A DNA stretch of 64,000 nucleotides, taken from positions 380,781,792-380,845,791 of the forward strand of contig NC_053035.3 in NCBI RefSeq assembly GCF_002575655.3. Direction: 5' to 3'. Position numbers and translations under genes: made by a program. Within the stretch, counting starts at the first letter, position 1, and every line of letters starts with the position of its first letter. This document shows, in pieces, positions 9,014-22,200 of the stretch. The notes beneath the pieces were generated by a model, which was not told the DNA's origin, did no database searches, and saw only the letters and a list, made by a program, of their open reading frames with translations. Source of the DNA: Aegilops tauschii subsp. strangulata. Its lineage: Eukaryota; Streptophyta; Magnoliopsida; Poales; Poaceae.

Positions 9014-11912
9014 ATGAGTGATCGTGCGTGGATGTACACCGGCCACACTGGTCAGAACAAATGGAGCACTGAATGGTTCACAAAAACCAAGGGGTTTGTG
9101 CGAGCCGCATTTGCAAATGGCTAGAGGAAAACCTGGTGCCCCTGTTTACGGTGCGGCAATTGGGAAAAGAGGACAGAGGCTGAAATGGGCAAACACCTGC
9201 AGAAGAGTGGTTTTACGCCCGATTATACGGTGTGGACATTTCATGGTGAGTCTGCCCAACGTGACCGAGCTGAGGTGGATCGTCGTCGCACCGACGAGCA
9301 TGGTACCAGGATGGAAAACATGGTGCAAGACTTCGATGATGCTCAGGATTCGGACGAGGAGATGGAGGAATCTACAAAGGCCTTCAATGAAATGTTGGAG
9401 TGTTCAAAACATCCGCACCATGAGCACACTGAGCTTTGTCAGTTGGATGCCATCTCACAAGTAATGGCTTTGAAGGCTCAGTTCAACTTGGGCAGAGAAT
9501 GCTACGATGCAATGGTGACAGTATTTGGACGCTTTCTACCCAAAGGCCATGTAATGCTTGCAAACCTGTACCAGTCGGACAAAATCCTCCGTGCACTGAA
9601 GATGCCCTATGATAAGATACATGCCTGTGAGAAAGGATGTGTCTTGTTTAGGCTTGACTATGCGGACTTGAACTATTGTCCCGTTTGCAAGTCTTCCAGG
9701 TATGTTGTGGTAGACAACGGTATGGGTGAGAAGACACAGACCAAAATCCCCGTTAGTGTTCTTCGGTATATGCCAATCGTACCAAGACTTCAACGTCTTT
9801 TCATGGTCGAAGAGACGGCCAGACAGATGACATGGCACAAAACGGGCAAAAGAACCGAACTAGATGCAGATGGGAATCTGATGATTGTACACACATCGGA
9901 TGGTGTTGCGTGGAAAAAGTTTGATGAATTACATGGTGACAAAGCGGCAGATCCGAGGCATCCTCGAGTCGGCATCAGCACGGATGGGTTCAGTGTGTTT
10001 GGTATGACGGCAGCCCAATATAGTTGTTGGCGAGTATTTGTCTTTCCACTCAATCTCCCCCCCGGACAGATTATGCAAAGAAAGAACATTTTCCTGACGT
10101 TGATAATTCCAGGGCCCAACTATCCGGGGAAAATATGAATGTGTACATGCAACCGCTTAAGGACGAATTGCAAGAAGCCTGGGATAATGGGTTCAAGACA
10201 TACGACGCCTATAGAAAACGGAACTTCATAATGCGTGTCTGGTACATGTAGTCGACGCATGACTTGCCGGCGTATGCGCTATTCGTTGGCTGGTGTGTGC
10301 ATGGAAGGTTCCCGTGCCCAACATGCAAGGGAGCTCTTGAGTTTCGTTGGCTTCAGGCCGGTCGCAAGTTTTCTTGCTTCGACATGCATAGACAGTTCCT
10401 GAATCCTCGCCATAAGTTCAGGAAAGACAAGAAGAACTTCATCAGAGGTAGAGTTGTCAAAAACTCTGCACCACCTGCATTAACAGGCCAACAGACCCTG
10501 GATCAGTTAAACGCTCTCGAGCCAGATCCAGAGCGTCCAGGGTACTTCAAGGGGTATAATTCAAAGCACGCCTGGACTCACAAAACATGCTTATGGGATC
10601 TGCCTTACTTCAAAGACCTCCTTTGCCCACACAACATCGACGTGATGCACACTGAGAAGAATATCGCCGAGGCACTTTTTGGTACATTGTTCGGCATAGA
10701 TGGGAAGTCAAAGGATAATACTGAGGCTAGAGTCGATCTGGAGGCGCTATGTGATAGGCCGTTACAAAACATGAAAGAACTGAAAGGAAAGCAGAACTAG
10801 ACGAAGCCAAAGGCATGGTTCAATCTTGGAAGGCTAGCTATGAGGGAAATTATCTTGTGGGTGAAAATGCAGTTGATGTTCCCCGATGGGTATGCAGCGA
10901 ATCTACACAGGGGAGCCAGTCTTGATAAATTGAAGATATTTGGTCTCAAGAGTCATGATTGGCACATATGGATTGAGCGGGTAATGTCGGTGATGTTGCG
11001 TGGCTTCATCCCTGAGGATGAATGGCTAGTACTGGCAGAACTCAGCTATTTCTTCCATGTTCTTTGTGCGAAAGAACTATCGCCTGGCATGCTAGAAGAA
11101 ATGGAAGAGTTGGCGCCGGAGTTGATCTGCAAGTTAGAGAAGATCTTTCCACCGGGCTTCTTTAATCCAATGCAACATTTGATTTTGCATCTCCCGACCG
11201 AGGCAAGATTGGGGGGCCCGTGCAAAATCGTTGGTGCTACCCAACTGAGAGGATGCAGAAGACGCTTCGACAAAAATGTAAAAATAAACATAGAATTGAA
11301 GCATCGATGGCTGAGGCATTCATCACTGAGGAGGCGGCAAACTTCGTGACAGCACACTACGAAGCCAAAAATCATCATTTGCATAATCCGAAGCCTCGGT
11401 ACAATGCTGACGACCCTAAAAAGGGTGGATCCAACCTCAGCCTATTCAAAGGGAATCTCGCACCAGCCAATGTTTCAAATCCAGTATCTTTGGATAACGA
11501 ACAATGGCGGACCATTTCGTTGTATATCTTCAACAACCTGATAGAAGTGCGGCCGTACATCGAGTAAGTTCTCGGTACATAGTTTCGCAACTTCTATTTC
11601 CTTTGAACTGCTCTTATTCCTGGATATTTGATACAGTCGATACGTCGCCTATTCTCGTATGGAGCGGTGATCCAAAAGGATTATGTCGAAGAGTATGAGC
11701 TTCTCGCAAAGAAAGGAGGCGGCTATCCCGGTTTCATCTCTTGGTTCAAACAAACGGTAATTTCTATTAGACTTGTAGGCTAATTTGTAGGCGGCTATCC
11801 CGGTTTCATTCGCTAATTTGTGCGTAACGCAACAATCCTTTCATATTGAACTTGTAGGCTAATTTAGAGTCTATGGACGCCGAATTGAGACAAGTCGCTA
11901 ATGGTTTTGACT
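9014..11912 (+). pseudogene. TNP2-type CACTA transposase, broken by stops and frameshifts
   Basis: The ATG at 9014 gives MSDRAWMY, the usual start of the transposase-associated domain, which runs through CPC..C to YTVWTFHGES. The TNP2 domain follows: a C-x4-C..C-x2-C cluster (HACEKGC..YCPVC), ISTDGFSVFG with a probable catalytic Asp, YSCWRVFVFPLNLPP, ALFVGWCVHGRFPCP and DVMHTEKNIAEALFG. The C-terminal region contains PPGFFNPMQHL. Lesions are TAG at 9122, a 1-bp frameshift near 10130, TAG at 10249, TAG at 10798 and a frameshift near 11215. The main exon ends at a GTAAGT donor (11564). A further exon is visible at 11637-11756 (KDYVEEYELLAKKGGGYPGF) and another near 11868-11912 (MDAELRQVANGFDYK). 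Family role: DDE-type transposase that cuts the CACTA ends. This copy cannot encode an intact enzyme. Confidence 0.88.
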
Positions 11913-11959
11913 ATAAGGTCCGTTCATTTGACAAATACGTACTCAGTTATCTTTCTCCA

Positions 11960-12592
11960 TTACATTGTGTGCGCTCCTGAGATAAGGCCTCGTGAACGGC
12001 CAGTGCAACTCGCCATCAAGGTTAGTGATACGTACTCAGTTATCTTTCTCCATTACATTGTGTGCACTTCCATCAATGATTACAAATGGTCATGTGAGTG
12101 GTGTTGCACGCTGCTATACAGAGTGAGAGAGATAGAACGGAGAAACTTCTGGCGGAGGCGGCGGAGAGGCAGCGGGAGTTGGAGGAGAGGACGACAAAGA
12201 TGATGGAGGAGGAGAGGGCACGGAATGCCATGCAGGCAAGGGCCATGTACGAGCTCCTTGTGGTAAGTTTCTTCTGCAGATTAGCCAATACATTCATGTA
12301 GTGTTTGTCTCATTACTAACTAGTATGACTGAGTCGTCGAAACCAAATGTGCAGTCTGTGTGCGAGAAGACAGGTCAGACCGCACCGCCGATGCCAGTGA
12401 TTGCTCCTGGGACCACGGTGAGTTTTATTTGAATGGACATTACTTGCTAGTCTTAACATTTGAGTGTCATCATGCTAACAAGACATTGGAAATGATCTTT
12501 GGTGCAGCGTAACTCCAGACAAGCATCGCACGATCCTTCTCCAGCTACCGACACGAGCCAGCCCGCTCCTACACCTCCTGGATCTTGGTAAG
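11960..12592 (+). pseudogene. Small downstream CACTA-2 exons with charged coiled coil
   Basis: Short exon-like blocks follow TNP2. One lies around 11975-12019. A Glu/Arg-rich helix is at about 12107-12261 (SERDRTEKLLAEAAERQ, MMEEERARNAMQARAMYELL), followed by GTAAGT. SVCEKTGQTAPPMPV is at 12355-12418, followed by GTGAGT. A final block at about 12510-12592 is rich in Ser/Pro/Thr and ends GSW-stop. They could be the 3' exons of the transposase or a TNPA-like partner. The exon chain is by eye and frame continuity is not proven. A 36-bp intronic segment occurs twice here (11937-11972 and 12027-12063). Confidence 0.5.
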
Positions 12593-12699
12593 CTTATCTA
12601 GTGTTTTGCTTAACACATGCATAAAGACCTAGACTTAGCTTTATTTCCTCCAATGCTTACCATAATGACCTAGACTTAGCTTCTTCTCCTCCAAAATGA

Positions 12700-13412
12700 C
12701 TTAATAAGCTTACTGACCTCCAAAACCATCCATTTTACCGAAGTTAGCTCTAAAACGATCTGTATTTAGCTTACTTATGTCAAAAATTGCATAATTAGCT
12801 TAGTTAGCTCATAAACGATCCATTTTACCTAAGTTAGCTCTAAAATGACCCATTTTACCTAGGTTAGCTTATAAATGATCCAGTTCATCCAAGTTAGCTA
12901 AAAAATGACCCATTTTACCTAGATTAGCTCCTAAATGATCCATTTTACCTACGTTAGCTTTAAAATGACCCATTTCACCTAGGTTAACTCCAAAATGACA
13001 CATCTTACCTAGGTTATCTCATAAATGATCCATTTCAACTAATTTAGCTCATAAATGTTCCATTTCACTAAGTTAGCTAAAAAACGACCCATTTCACCTA
13101 AATTAGCTCTTAAATGATCCATTTCACCTAAGTTAGCTCAAAAAGATCCATTTCAACTAAATTACCTCATAAATGATCCATTTCACCTAAGTTAGCTCAA
13201 AAACGATCCATTTGAACTAAGTTAGCTCATAAATGATCCATTTCACCTTAGTTACCTAAAAAACGATCCATTTGACCTTAGTTAGCTCATAAACGACCCA
13301 TTTCAACTAAGTTAGCTCATAAATGATCCATTTCACCTTAGCTAGCTCATAAATGACCCATTTCAACTTAGTTAGCTCATATATCATCCATTTCACGTAA
13401 GTTAGCTCATAA
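12700..13412 (+). repeat. ~30-bp minisatellite, more than 20 units
   Basis: Degenerate head-to-tail copies of a unit like TTAGCTCATAAATGATCC / ATTTCACCTAAG, from the end of the last exon to a TTCTTGTTCTAG-rich stretch at 13423-13490. The units grow more alike toward the right side. The position, between coding exons and subterminal repeats, is 3' non-coding. Confidence 0.9.
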
Positions 13413-13499
13413 ATGACATACTCTTCTTGTTCTAGTCTTCTTCTTGTTCTAGTCTTATTCTTGTTCTACTCTTCTTGTTCTAACTTTCTTATTTTTCAT

Positions 13500-13824
13500 T
13501 TTGCAGATTTCATTCACTTGACTTAAGCTTGCATAGATGGAGTGCTCCTTATCCCTTTCTCTGTTTCTTTTGTATCGTTGAACTATGCATGTATCGTTGG
13601 ATGAAACTATTGTAATATATATGGTTGGATGCCTCTATGTTGAACTTGTTATGTATGATGGAACTATGCATGTAATATATATGGTTGGATGATGAAGTTA
13701 TGTGTTGGATATCTTATATGTTTGCTCTGTAATGGCCTTTTGAAATATATCTATATATGTCATATATATTTGTGATGAAAATGGTTGGATTTAATAAAAA
13801 ACAGAAAAAGAGCCAATATGCAGG
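13500..13824 (+). other. CACTA-2 3' flank, no gene
   Basis: AT-rich DNA with repeated ATGTATGATGGAAC / GTTGGATG phrases and ATATAT runs. It may hold the transcript end. I find no coding sequence. Confidence 0.5.
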
Positions 13825-14371
13825 CTCTTTGCCGTCTGCCACCGACGGCAACGGGCTCTTTGCCGTCAGCCGCAGACGGCAAACAAGCCACGTGGCAGCC
13901 AGCTGTGCTTCCTGGGAGCTGACCCATTTGGTCAGTTTGCCTACAGTGGCAGATGGCAAAGAGTAAAAGAGTTTGCCGTCAGCGGCGGACGGAAAAGGCC
14001 TGCCATGTAGTGACGTGTAGATGACATCATACGGCGGACGGCAAAGACACTAGAAAGTTTGCCGTCCGCTGGCAGACGGCAAAGGAACTAGAAAGTTTGC
14101 CGTCCGCGGCGGACGGCAAAGGCCTGCCGTTAGCCACTTAACGGACTAAGAGCACAATTATTGCCGTCCGCTCTCTTTGCCGTCCGCTGCAGACGGCAAA
14201 GGGCCTTTGCCGTCAGCCGCCAGGAAGCAGACGGCAAAGTAGCTGTTTACCATAGCCTACTTTGCCGGAGCCTTTTGCCGTCCGTGGCTGACGGCAAAGG
14301 CCTTTGCCGTCCGCCGTTCATGCCTTTGCCGTCCGCCATGGCAGACGGCAAAATAGCTGATTCCTGTAGTG
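13825..14371. repeat. CACTA-2 right subterminal repeats and terminal inverted repeat
   Basis: At least ten TTTGCCGTCNGC / GCNGACGGCAAAG palindromes in both orientations, ending in the CTGATTCCTGTAGTG terminus at 14371. The motif is the same as at 6005-6305. Confidence 0.9.
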
Positions 14372-14374
14372 TGA

Positions 14375-14832
14375 CCTCTAGAACCTTGGGTGTACCATGT
14401 TTAGTGCCGGCTATAGAGATCAGCCCCCTGAGACTTGGATTGAGAGCTATGAGATGGCTATGGAGATGCTGGATGTTAGTGATGCTGCATGTACTAATTA
14501 TTTCACCATGATGTTGGATGGACCGTCTCGTACTTGGTTGAAAGGGTTGCCCGCTAATTCCATTAGATCATGGGCGGAGTTGAAAACTCGTTTCATCCAA
14601 AATTTTAAAGACACGTGCAAGCAGCCTTTGTTGATCCTGGATTTGGATACTTGTGTCCAAGGGGAGGACGAGTCAACAACCAATTGGGTGCGCCGGATCT
14701 CAGCTGTTATACACTCGTCAGATAGTATCAATGCCGGATAAGCAGTTCTCTTGTTGGAGAAGATTTGCCGTTTCCTCCCCCTTAAGCAGAAATTGGGACG
14801 CCTTAAACACCACTCCAATGACATGGGGAAGT
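14375..14832 (+). pseudogene. gag: Ty3/gypsy gag, C-terminal part (continues from 5986)
   Basis: After the second TGA target duplication the gag resumes: GVPCLVPA in one frame, then a +1 shift into PPETWIESYEMAMEMLDV and YFTMMLDGPSRTWLKGLP, the retrotransposon gag core, to WVRRISAVIHSSDSINAG. A stop follows, and KQKLGRLK appears in another frame. It is cut at 14832 by the LARD-like LTR, and its continuation is not in the window. Together with 5318-5986 it shows the host layer was a gypsy element on the + strand. Confidence 0.8.
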
Positions 14833-17549
14833 TGTCGGGCCGGATTTCCGGGACATAAATCCCAGTAAATGACCCTTGTGTCATCACCAGCCCCTAGATT
14901 AATGTAGCTGGTGGACATTTCCTTGATACAGAATTCCAAGCAATTACAAGGATCTGAGGACAAGACCTTATACGTCCATTGAGTACAACAATGATTTCTA
15001 GTGGCAGATGATGGAAGCAACTCATGGATCTCCAATGTTGATGGAACTCCATTCCCACGGGAACAGCTGACCTCGATAACTCCTATCTCGCATGGATACT
15101 ATCTTTGAATCCTAGGTTGCGGGGTGTCTTCGCAGTACTCCTCTCTGAATCATGATCTGGCCAAGACAATAGCCAGGGACAAGCCAGTGAGTACGTTTGA
15201 ATGTACTCGCAAACATAAAGAACAAAAGATATACCGGATGCATATTCTCATGATGAATTAAATTATATGCATGTGCTGACTGAGAATTAAAGCATGGCAT
15301 GACAAATATTCATATAGTGCTGAAGGATAAATAATTCATGTTATTAGTCAATCAAAGAAATGAAACGGAACATCGGGCGTTGGACTGCCCGAGAAATTCC
15401 AAGAGAAAATGCCAAATGGGTGTCTAGAAGAGAATCGGGCGAGATAGGACTGCCCGAGACTCAAGCGACACCACGAGAGGTCTTGAAAAGAAATGCCAAA
15501 CGGGTGTCTAAAAGCGACGCCTCGAGAGGTCTTGAAAATACATGCCACAGTTGGTGTCTGAAGCGACGCCTCATAAAGGGCTTATAAGAAAATAATAACA
15601 CAAGTATCCAGGTGTACTAACCATCCCAAGTGAGACTATGAAATATAAACTTGAGTATCCCGGGTAGTCTAGCCATCCCAAGAGATACTCAAAGTTGCAC
15701 ATAAGAGGAAAAGGTTAGTCAACAACAATATTCATGTCAACAATAATATTCATAGTGGCACCAGTAGTGACAATAATTATCCTACAGAACGAACCATGAT
15801 CAATTTAATTATTTCCTCTGGAGACTGACACTAAGACCGACACTTGACCAACCCAAATTGTAGTCCTTAACCATCGACATGGCTATTCGAATAGATATAA
15901 CTCTACAGAGGGTGTACTCTTTACCCACGTGTATAGGATATCTTTAGCCAACATAGAGACGCTGACTAATCCCCGTTACGGCCTTTGGGTTGAAAACACA
16001 CCTGACTAGCACACACCAGATTAACTTTCCGGATGCCAGGAATCACCCAAAGCATCATTCAAGAGAAACTCTAAGGCGGGGAAACCATCGTCTCGAGTAG
16101 CATGGGATCACTATTAACAGGCGCGGATTACAAGGGGTGCCCCCTCTCGGCTCAGCCGATACACCCATGCCCCTGACCCGAATACTGGCATTGCAGTCGG
16201 TACCTGTAAACCCTCATCGTGGCCTCTCTGTACGGTGTGTGCAGGGAAAGGGGTTAACAACTTACTGAACCGTACCCTGCCCTTGGCGGGGACATGTGGT
16301 AGCACAAACCAGTATGGGGGTTACCGGAAAAAGACTCGATCTACGGTCAACTCATGTGGTTTAAGTTTTCCTGCAGTGGCTAGCACAATATAACTCCTTG
16401 GCAGTACCCAACAGGGTCACCACCTGGTATGTATCAACATACCCTCACTGATCATTCTCGTCACAAGGAGATTTCAGTCTCACGGTCACTTTTTTCGTGA
16501 CTGATTCTTCCTGCAAATTAGCCTGGACCGACACAGGCACATATGGCACATGATAATAACCGTACTCACTTATACTTCATGTTTAAGTGAAGATAAAATA
16601 CCATCAAGGGGAATCATGCATGTATGACCAATACCATGCAAATTTCATAAGAGTTCAACATATTTATAATTCAATTCTACATGCAAACAAACAACTATGC
16701 AATCACCATATCATGTGTTCAAGATGCTTGCCTTGAGCATGCAGAAAGATTGGGTGCACTCCAAAACTTTGAAAACTATATCTCCCCTCCATTTCCTATT
16801 TTCAAAATATTATAATTACCACATAAATCCAAAACAGTGCTAAAAAGTTGTTTGGAAAATTTTGAAATAAATACTACAATAAACTACATGAAATTTAAAA
16901 CATAACACAAAATGAATCAAGTCATTTGGAGTTGATATGATTTTCATATGGATTTACTAAGTTGGAATAATCAAGGAAATGGACTATTTAGTAGATCCAA
17001 CAAAAACCTGGCCTAGGGAAAAATTTCACCCTATCTGTCTAAATAGACCATGATTTAAGGAGTAGTCATAAATTTTAATCATCAAATTTGGATATGAAAT
17101 GGCTGTTGTGGAATTATTTGGAATCTGCTGGAAAAGTAAAAGGAAACATATATTACTGTGATGGGCTGAGCAGAGACGCGCCCTGGGCGCGGTATAGCCA
17201 CCTAGCGTTACTGGGCCAAGACCAGTCGTTTAGCTGTGTGCGAGGGCTGCGACGTCGAAGGCGTATTCCCTGGAATACGCTTTACCCGCGGGAAAGCAAT
17301 TTCCACGGCACCCGTCTCCACTTATCCACACGGCAGGGGTTACGGGTCACTGATCATGGGCCCGCCTGGCCCACTGGTCAGGTTTGACTGGTCGCCGCGC
17401 GCGTCTTCTCCTCTGGCCGAACAGAGGCGGCACTCCGGCGTTGCTCGCTGGTGAACGGCGGCACCGTTCGGGAAGCGGAGGCCACCGTCTTGCTCAGGAG
17501 GCCATGGCAGTTCGTCCGGTGGGCGGCATGACCAACGGAGGGCACGGGG
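14833..17549 (-). repeat. LARD LTR1, left segment
   Basis: Matches 38546-39305 plus 44227-46196 of LTR2, and 61739-64000 of LTR3. It includes degenerate 45-80-bp repeats at 15380-15590 (GCCAAACGGGTGTCT.. units ending GAGGTCTTGAAAA) and a GC-rich stretch at 17160-17545. It is cut by the outer copia element; the flanking 5-mers are CGGGG (17545-17549) and AGGGG (34652-34656). Short ORFs inside are not conserved between LTR copies. Confidence 0.88.
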
Positions 17550-19284
17550 TGTTGGGGAACGTAGTGATTTCAAAATTTTCCTACGCACAGGCAAGATCAT
17601 GGTGATGCATAGCAACGAGAGGGGAGAGAGTTGTCAACGTACCCTCGTAGACCGTAAGCGGAAGCGTTATGAGAACGCGGTTGATGTAGTCGTACGTCTT
17701 CACGAACCGACCAATCCAAGTACCGAATGCATGGCACCTCCGAGTTCAGCACACGTTCAGCTCGATGACGTCCCACGAACTCCGATCCAGCAGAGCTTCG
17801 CGGGAGAGTTCCGTCAGCATGACGGCAAGATGACGGTGATGATGTTGCTACCGACGCAGGGCTTCGCCTAAGCACCGCTACGATATGATCGAGGTGGATT
17901 ATGGTGGAGGGGGGGCACCGCACACGGTTTGGAACAATCAACTTGTGTATTCTAGGGTGCCCCCCGCCCCCGTATATAAAGGAGCAAGGGGGGAGGCTGG
18001 CCCTTGGGGAGCGCCAAGGAGGGGGGAGTCCTCCTCCTAGTAGGAGTAGGACCCCCCTTTCCTAGTCCAACTAGGAATAGGGAAGGGGGATGGAAAGAGA
18101 TAGAGAGGGAGAGGGAAAGAGGGGCCGCGCCCCCCTCCCCTAGTCCAATTCGGACTCCTCATGGGAGGGGGAGCGCCACCTCCTGGGCTTCTGCGCTCTC
18201 TCTCCCCTCAGGCCCACAAAGGTCCAATAATGCCCCGCGGGGTTCCGGTAACCCCTCGAGCACTCCGGTTTTCTCCGAAACCACCCGAAACACTTCCGGT
18301 GTCCGAATATAGCCGTCCAACATATCAATCTTTACGTCTCAACCATTTCGAGACTCCTCGTCATGTCCGTGATCACATCCGGGACTCCGAACTACCTTCA
18401 GTACATAATATCACATAAACTCATAATACCGATCGTCACCGAACGTTAAGCGTGCGGACCCTATGGGTTCGAGAACTATGTAGACATGACCGAGACACAT
18501 CTCCTGTCAATAAATAATAGTGGAACTTGGATGCTCATATTGGTTCCTACATATTCTACGAATATCTTTATCGGTCAAACCGCATAACAACATACGTTGT
18601 TCCCTTTGTCATCGGTATGTTACTTGCCCGAGATTCGATCGTCGGTATCCTCATACCTAGCTCAATCTCGTTACCGGCAAGTCTCTTTACTCGTTCCGTA
18701 ATGCATCATCCCGCAACTAACTCATTAGTCACATTGCTTGCAAGGCTTATAGTGATGTGCATTACCGAGAGGGCCCAGAGATACCTCTCCGACAATCGGA
18801 GTGACAAATCCTAATCTCGATCAATGCCAACTCAACAAGTACCATCGAAGACACCTGTAGAGCACCTTTATAATCACCCAGTTATGTTGTGACGTTTGGT
18901 AGCACACAAAGTGTTCATCCGGTAATCGGGAGTTGCATAATCTCATGGTCATAGGAACATGTATAAGTCATGAAGAAAGCAATAGCAGTAAACTAAAACG
19001 ATCAAGTGCTAAGCTAACGGAATGGGTCAAGTCAATCACATCATTCTCCTAATATGTGATCCCGTTTATCAAATGACAACTCATGTCTATGGTTAGGAAA
19101 CTTAACCATCTTTGATAAACGAGCTAGTCAAGTAGAGGCATACTAGTGACACTCTATTTGTCTATGTATTCACACATGTATTATGTTTCCGTCTAATACA
19201 ATTCTAGCATGAATAATAAACATTTATCATGAAATAAGGAAATAAATAATAATTTATTATTGCCTCTAGGGCATATTTCCTTCA
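17550..19284 (-). repeat. Outer copia 3' LTR
   Basis: 1735 bp, the partner of 32919-34651. A TATA-like block at about 17970-17980 (on the sense strand CCTTTATATACGG) is a promoter candidate. ORFs inside are not supported. Confidence 0.92.
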
Positions 19285-19299
19285 GTCTCCAACTTGCAG

Positions 19300-22200
19300 T
19301 AGAGTCAATAATCTAGATTAGACAGTAATGATTCTAACACCCATGGAGTCTTGGTGCCGATCATGTTTTGCTCGTGAGAGAGGCTTAGTCAACCGGTCTG
19401 CAAAATTCAGATCCGTATGTATCTTGAAAATCTCTATGTCTCCCACCTGGACTTGATTGCGGATGGAATTGAAGCGTCTCTTGATGTGCTTGGTTCTCTT
19501 ATGAAGTCTGGATTCCTTTGCCAAGGCAATTGCACCAGTATTGTCACAAAATATTTTCATTGGACCCGATGCACTAGGTATGACACCTAGATCGGATATG
19601 AACTCCTTCATCTAGAATCCTTCATTTGCTGCTTCTGAAGCCGCTATGTACTCCGCTTCACACGTCGATCCCGCCACAATGCTTTGCTTAGAACTGCACC
19701 AACTGACAGCTCCACCGTTCAATAAAAACACGTATCCGGTTTGCGATTTAGAACTGTTCGGATCAGTGTCAAAGCTGGCATCGACGTAACCATTTACGAC
19801 GAGCTCTTTGTCACCACCATTGCATACATGGTAGAGCCTATGGCTGAAGCATAGGGAACATCTTTCATTTTCTCTCTATCTTCAGCAGTGGTCGGGCATT
19901 GAGTCTGACTCAACTTCACGCCTTGTAACACAGGCAATAACCCTTTCTTTGCTTGATCCATTTTGAACTTCTTCAAAACTTTATCAAGGTATGTACTTTG
20001 TGAAAGTCCAATTAAGCGTCTTGATCTATCTCTATAGATCTTGATGCCCAATATATAAGCAGCTTCACCGAGATCTTTCATTGAAAAACTCTTATTCAAT
20101 TATCCTTTTATGCTATCCAGAAATTCTATATCATTTCCAATCAACAATATGTCATCCACATATAATATTAGAAATGCTACAAAGCTCCCACTCACTTCCT
20201 TGAAAATACAGGCTTCTCCAAAAGTCTGTATAAAACCATATGTTTTGATCACACAATCAAAACGTTTATTCGAACTCCGAGATGCTTGCACCAGTCCATA
20301 GATGGATCACTAGAGCTTGCACACTTTGTTAGCATCCTTTGGATCGATAAAACCTTCAGGTTGCATTATATACAACTCTTCTTCCAGAAATCCATTCAGG
20401 AACGCAGTCTTTACATCCATTTGCCAAATTTCATAATCATAAAATGCAGCAATTGCTAACATGATTCGGACAGACTTAAGCATCGCTACGGGTGAGAAAG
20501 TCTCATCGTAGTCAACTCCTTGAACTTGTCGAAAATCTTTTGCAACAAGTCATGCTTTGTAGACAGTAACATTACCGTTAGCTTCAGTCTTTTTCTTGAA
20601 GATCCATTTATTCTCGATGGTTTGCCGATCATCGGGCAAGTCAACCAAAGTCCACACTTTGTTCTCATACATGGATCCCATCTCATATTTCATGGCCTCA
20701 AGCCATTTTGTGGAATCTAGGCTCATCATCGCTTCCTCATAGTTCGTAGGTTCATCATGGTCTAGTAACATGACCTCCAGAATAGGATTACCATACCACT
20801 CTGGTGCGGATCTTACTCTGGTTGACCTACGAGGTTCGGTAGTAACTTGATCTGAAATTACATCATCATCATCATTAGCTTCCTCACTAATTGGTGTAGA
20901 AGTCACAGGAACAGATTTCTGTGATGAACTACTTTCCAATAAGGGAGCAGGTACAGTTACCTCATCAAGTTCTACTTTCCTCCCACTCACTTCTTTCGAG
21001 AGAAACTCCTTCTCTAGAAAGGATCCATTCTTAGCAATGAATGTCTTGCCTTCAGATCTGTGATAGAAGGTGTACCCAACAGTCTCCTTTGGGTATCCTA
21101 TGAAGGCACATTTCTCCGATTTGGGTTCGAGCTTATCAGGCTGAAGCTTTTTCACATAAGCATCGCAACCCCAAACTTTAAGAAACGACAACTTTGGTTT
21201 CTTGCCAAACCATAGTTCATAAGGCGTTGTCTCAATGGATTTAGATGGTGCCCTATTTAATGTGAATGCTGCCGTCTCTAAAGCATAACCCCAAAATGAT
21301 AGCGGTAAATCAGTAAGAGACATCATAGATCGCACCATATCTAGTAAAGTACGATTACGACATTCGGACACACCATTACGCTGTGGTGTTCCGGGTCGCG
21401 TGAGTTGCGAAACTATTACGCACTGCTTCAAATGAAGACCAAACTCGTAACTCAAATATTCTCCTCCACGATAAGATTGTAGAAACTTTATTTTCTTATT
21501 ACGATGATTTTCCACTTCACTCTGAAATTCTTTGAAATTTGCAAATGTTTCAGACTTATGTTTCATCAAGTAGATATACCCATATCTGCTCAAATCATCT
21601 ATGAAGGTGAGAAAATAACGATACCTGCCTCGAGCCTCAACATTTATTGGACCACATACATCAGTATGTATGATTTCCAACAAATTTGTTGCTCGCTCCA
21701 TTGTTCCGGAGAACGGCATTTTAGTCATCTTGCACATGAGGCATGGTTCGCAAGTACCAAGTGATTCATAATCAAGTGATTCCAAAAGTCCATCAGAATG
21801 GAGTTTCTTCATGCGCTTTACACCAATATGACCTAAACGGAAGTGCCAAAAATAAGTTGCACTATCATTATCAACTCTGCATCTTTTGGCTTCAACATTA
21901 TGAATATGTGTATTACTACTATCGACATTCATCAAAAATAGACCACTCTTCAAGGGTGCATGACCATAAAAGATATTACTCATATTACTCATATAAATAG
22001 AACAACCATTATTCTCAGATTTAAATGAATAACCGTCTCGCATCAAACAAGATCCAGATATAATGTTCATGCTCAACGCTGGCACCAAATAACGATTATT
22101 TAGGTCTAAAACTAATCCCGAAGGTAGATGTAGAGGTAGCGTGCCGACGGCGATCACATCGACTTTGGAACCATTTCCCAGGCGCATCGTCACCTTGTCC

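Larger units (their letters stand above)
5987..14371 (+). mobile_element. CACTA-2: complete CACTA (En/Spm) transposon with TNP2 pseudogene
   Basis: The left end CACTACTGGAATCAGC (5987) and the reverse of the right end, CACTACAGGAATCAGC (14371), are terminal inverted repeats matching at 29 of 32 positions. A 3-bp TSD, TGA, is present at 5984-5986 and 14372-14374. Total length is 8385 bp. Order: subterminal repeats, CCG-rich leader, TTTTAG array, polypurine tract, C-rich array, hairpin, TNP2, small downstream exons, 30-bp minisatellite, subterminal repeats. It sits inside a gypsy gag. The transposase is broken, so mobility would need a helper. Confidence 0.95.

Noticed and set aside
9018..9464. 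148-aa ORF overlapping the start of TNP2
   Set aside because: Out of frame with the recognisable transposase. A shadow frame.
15360..15587. 75-aa ORF over the GCCAAACGGGT repeats
   Set aside because: Repeat-derived and not preserved in LTR2 or LTR3.
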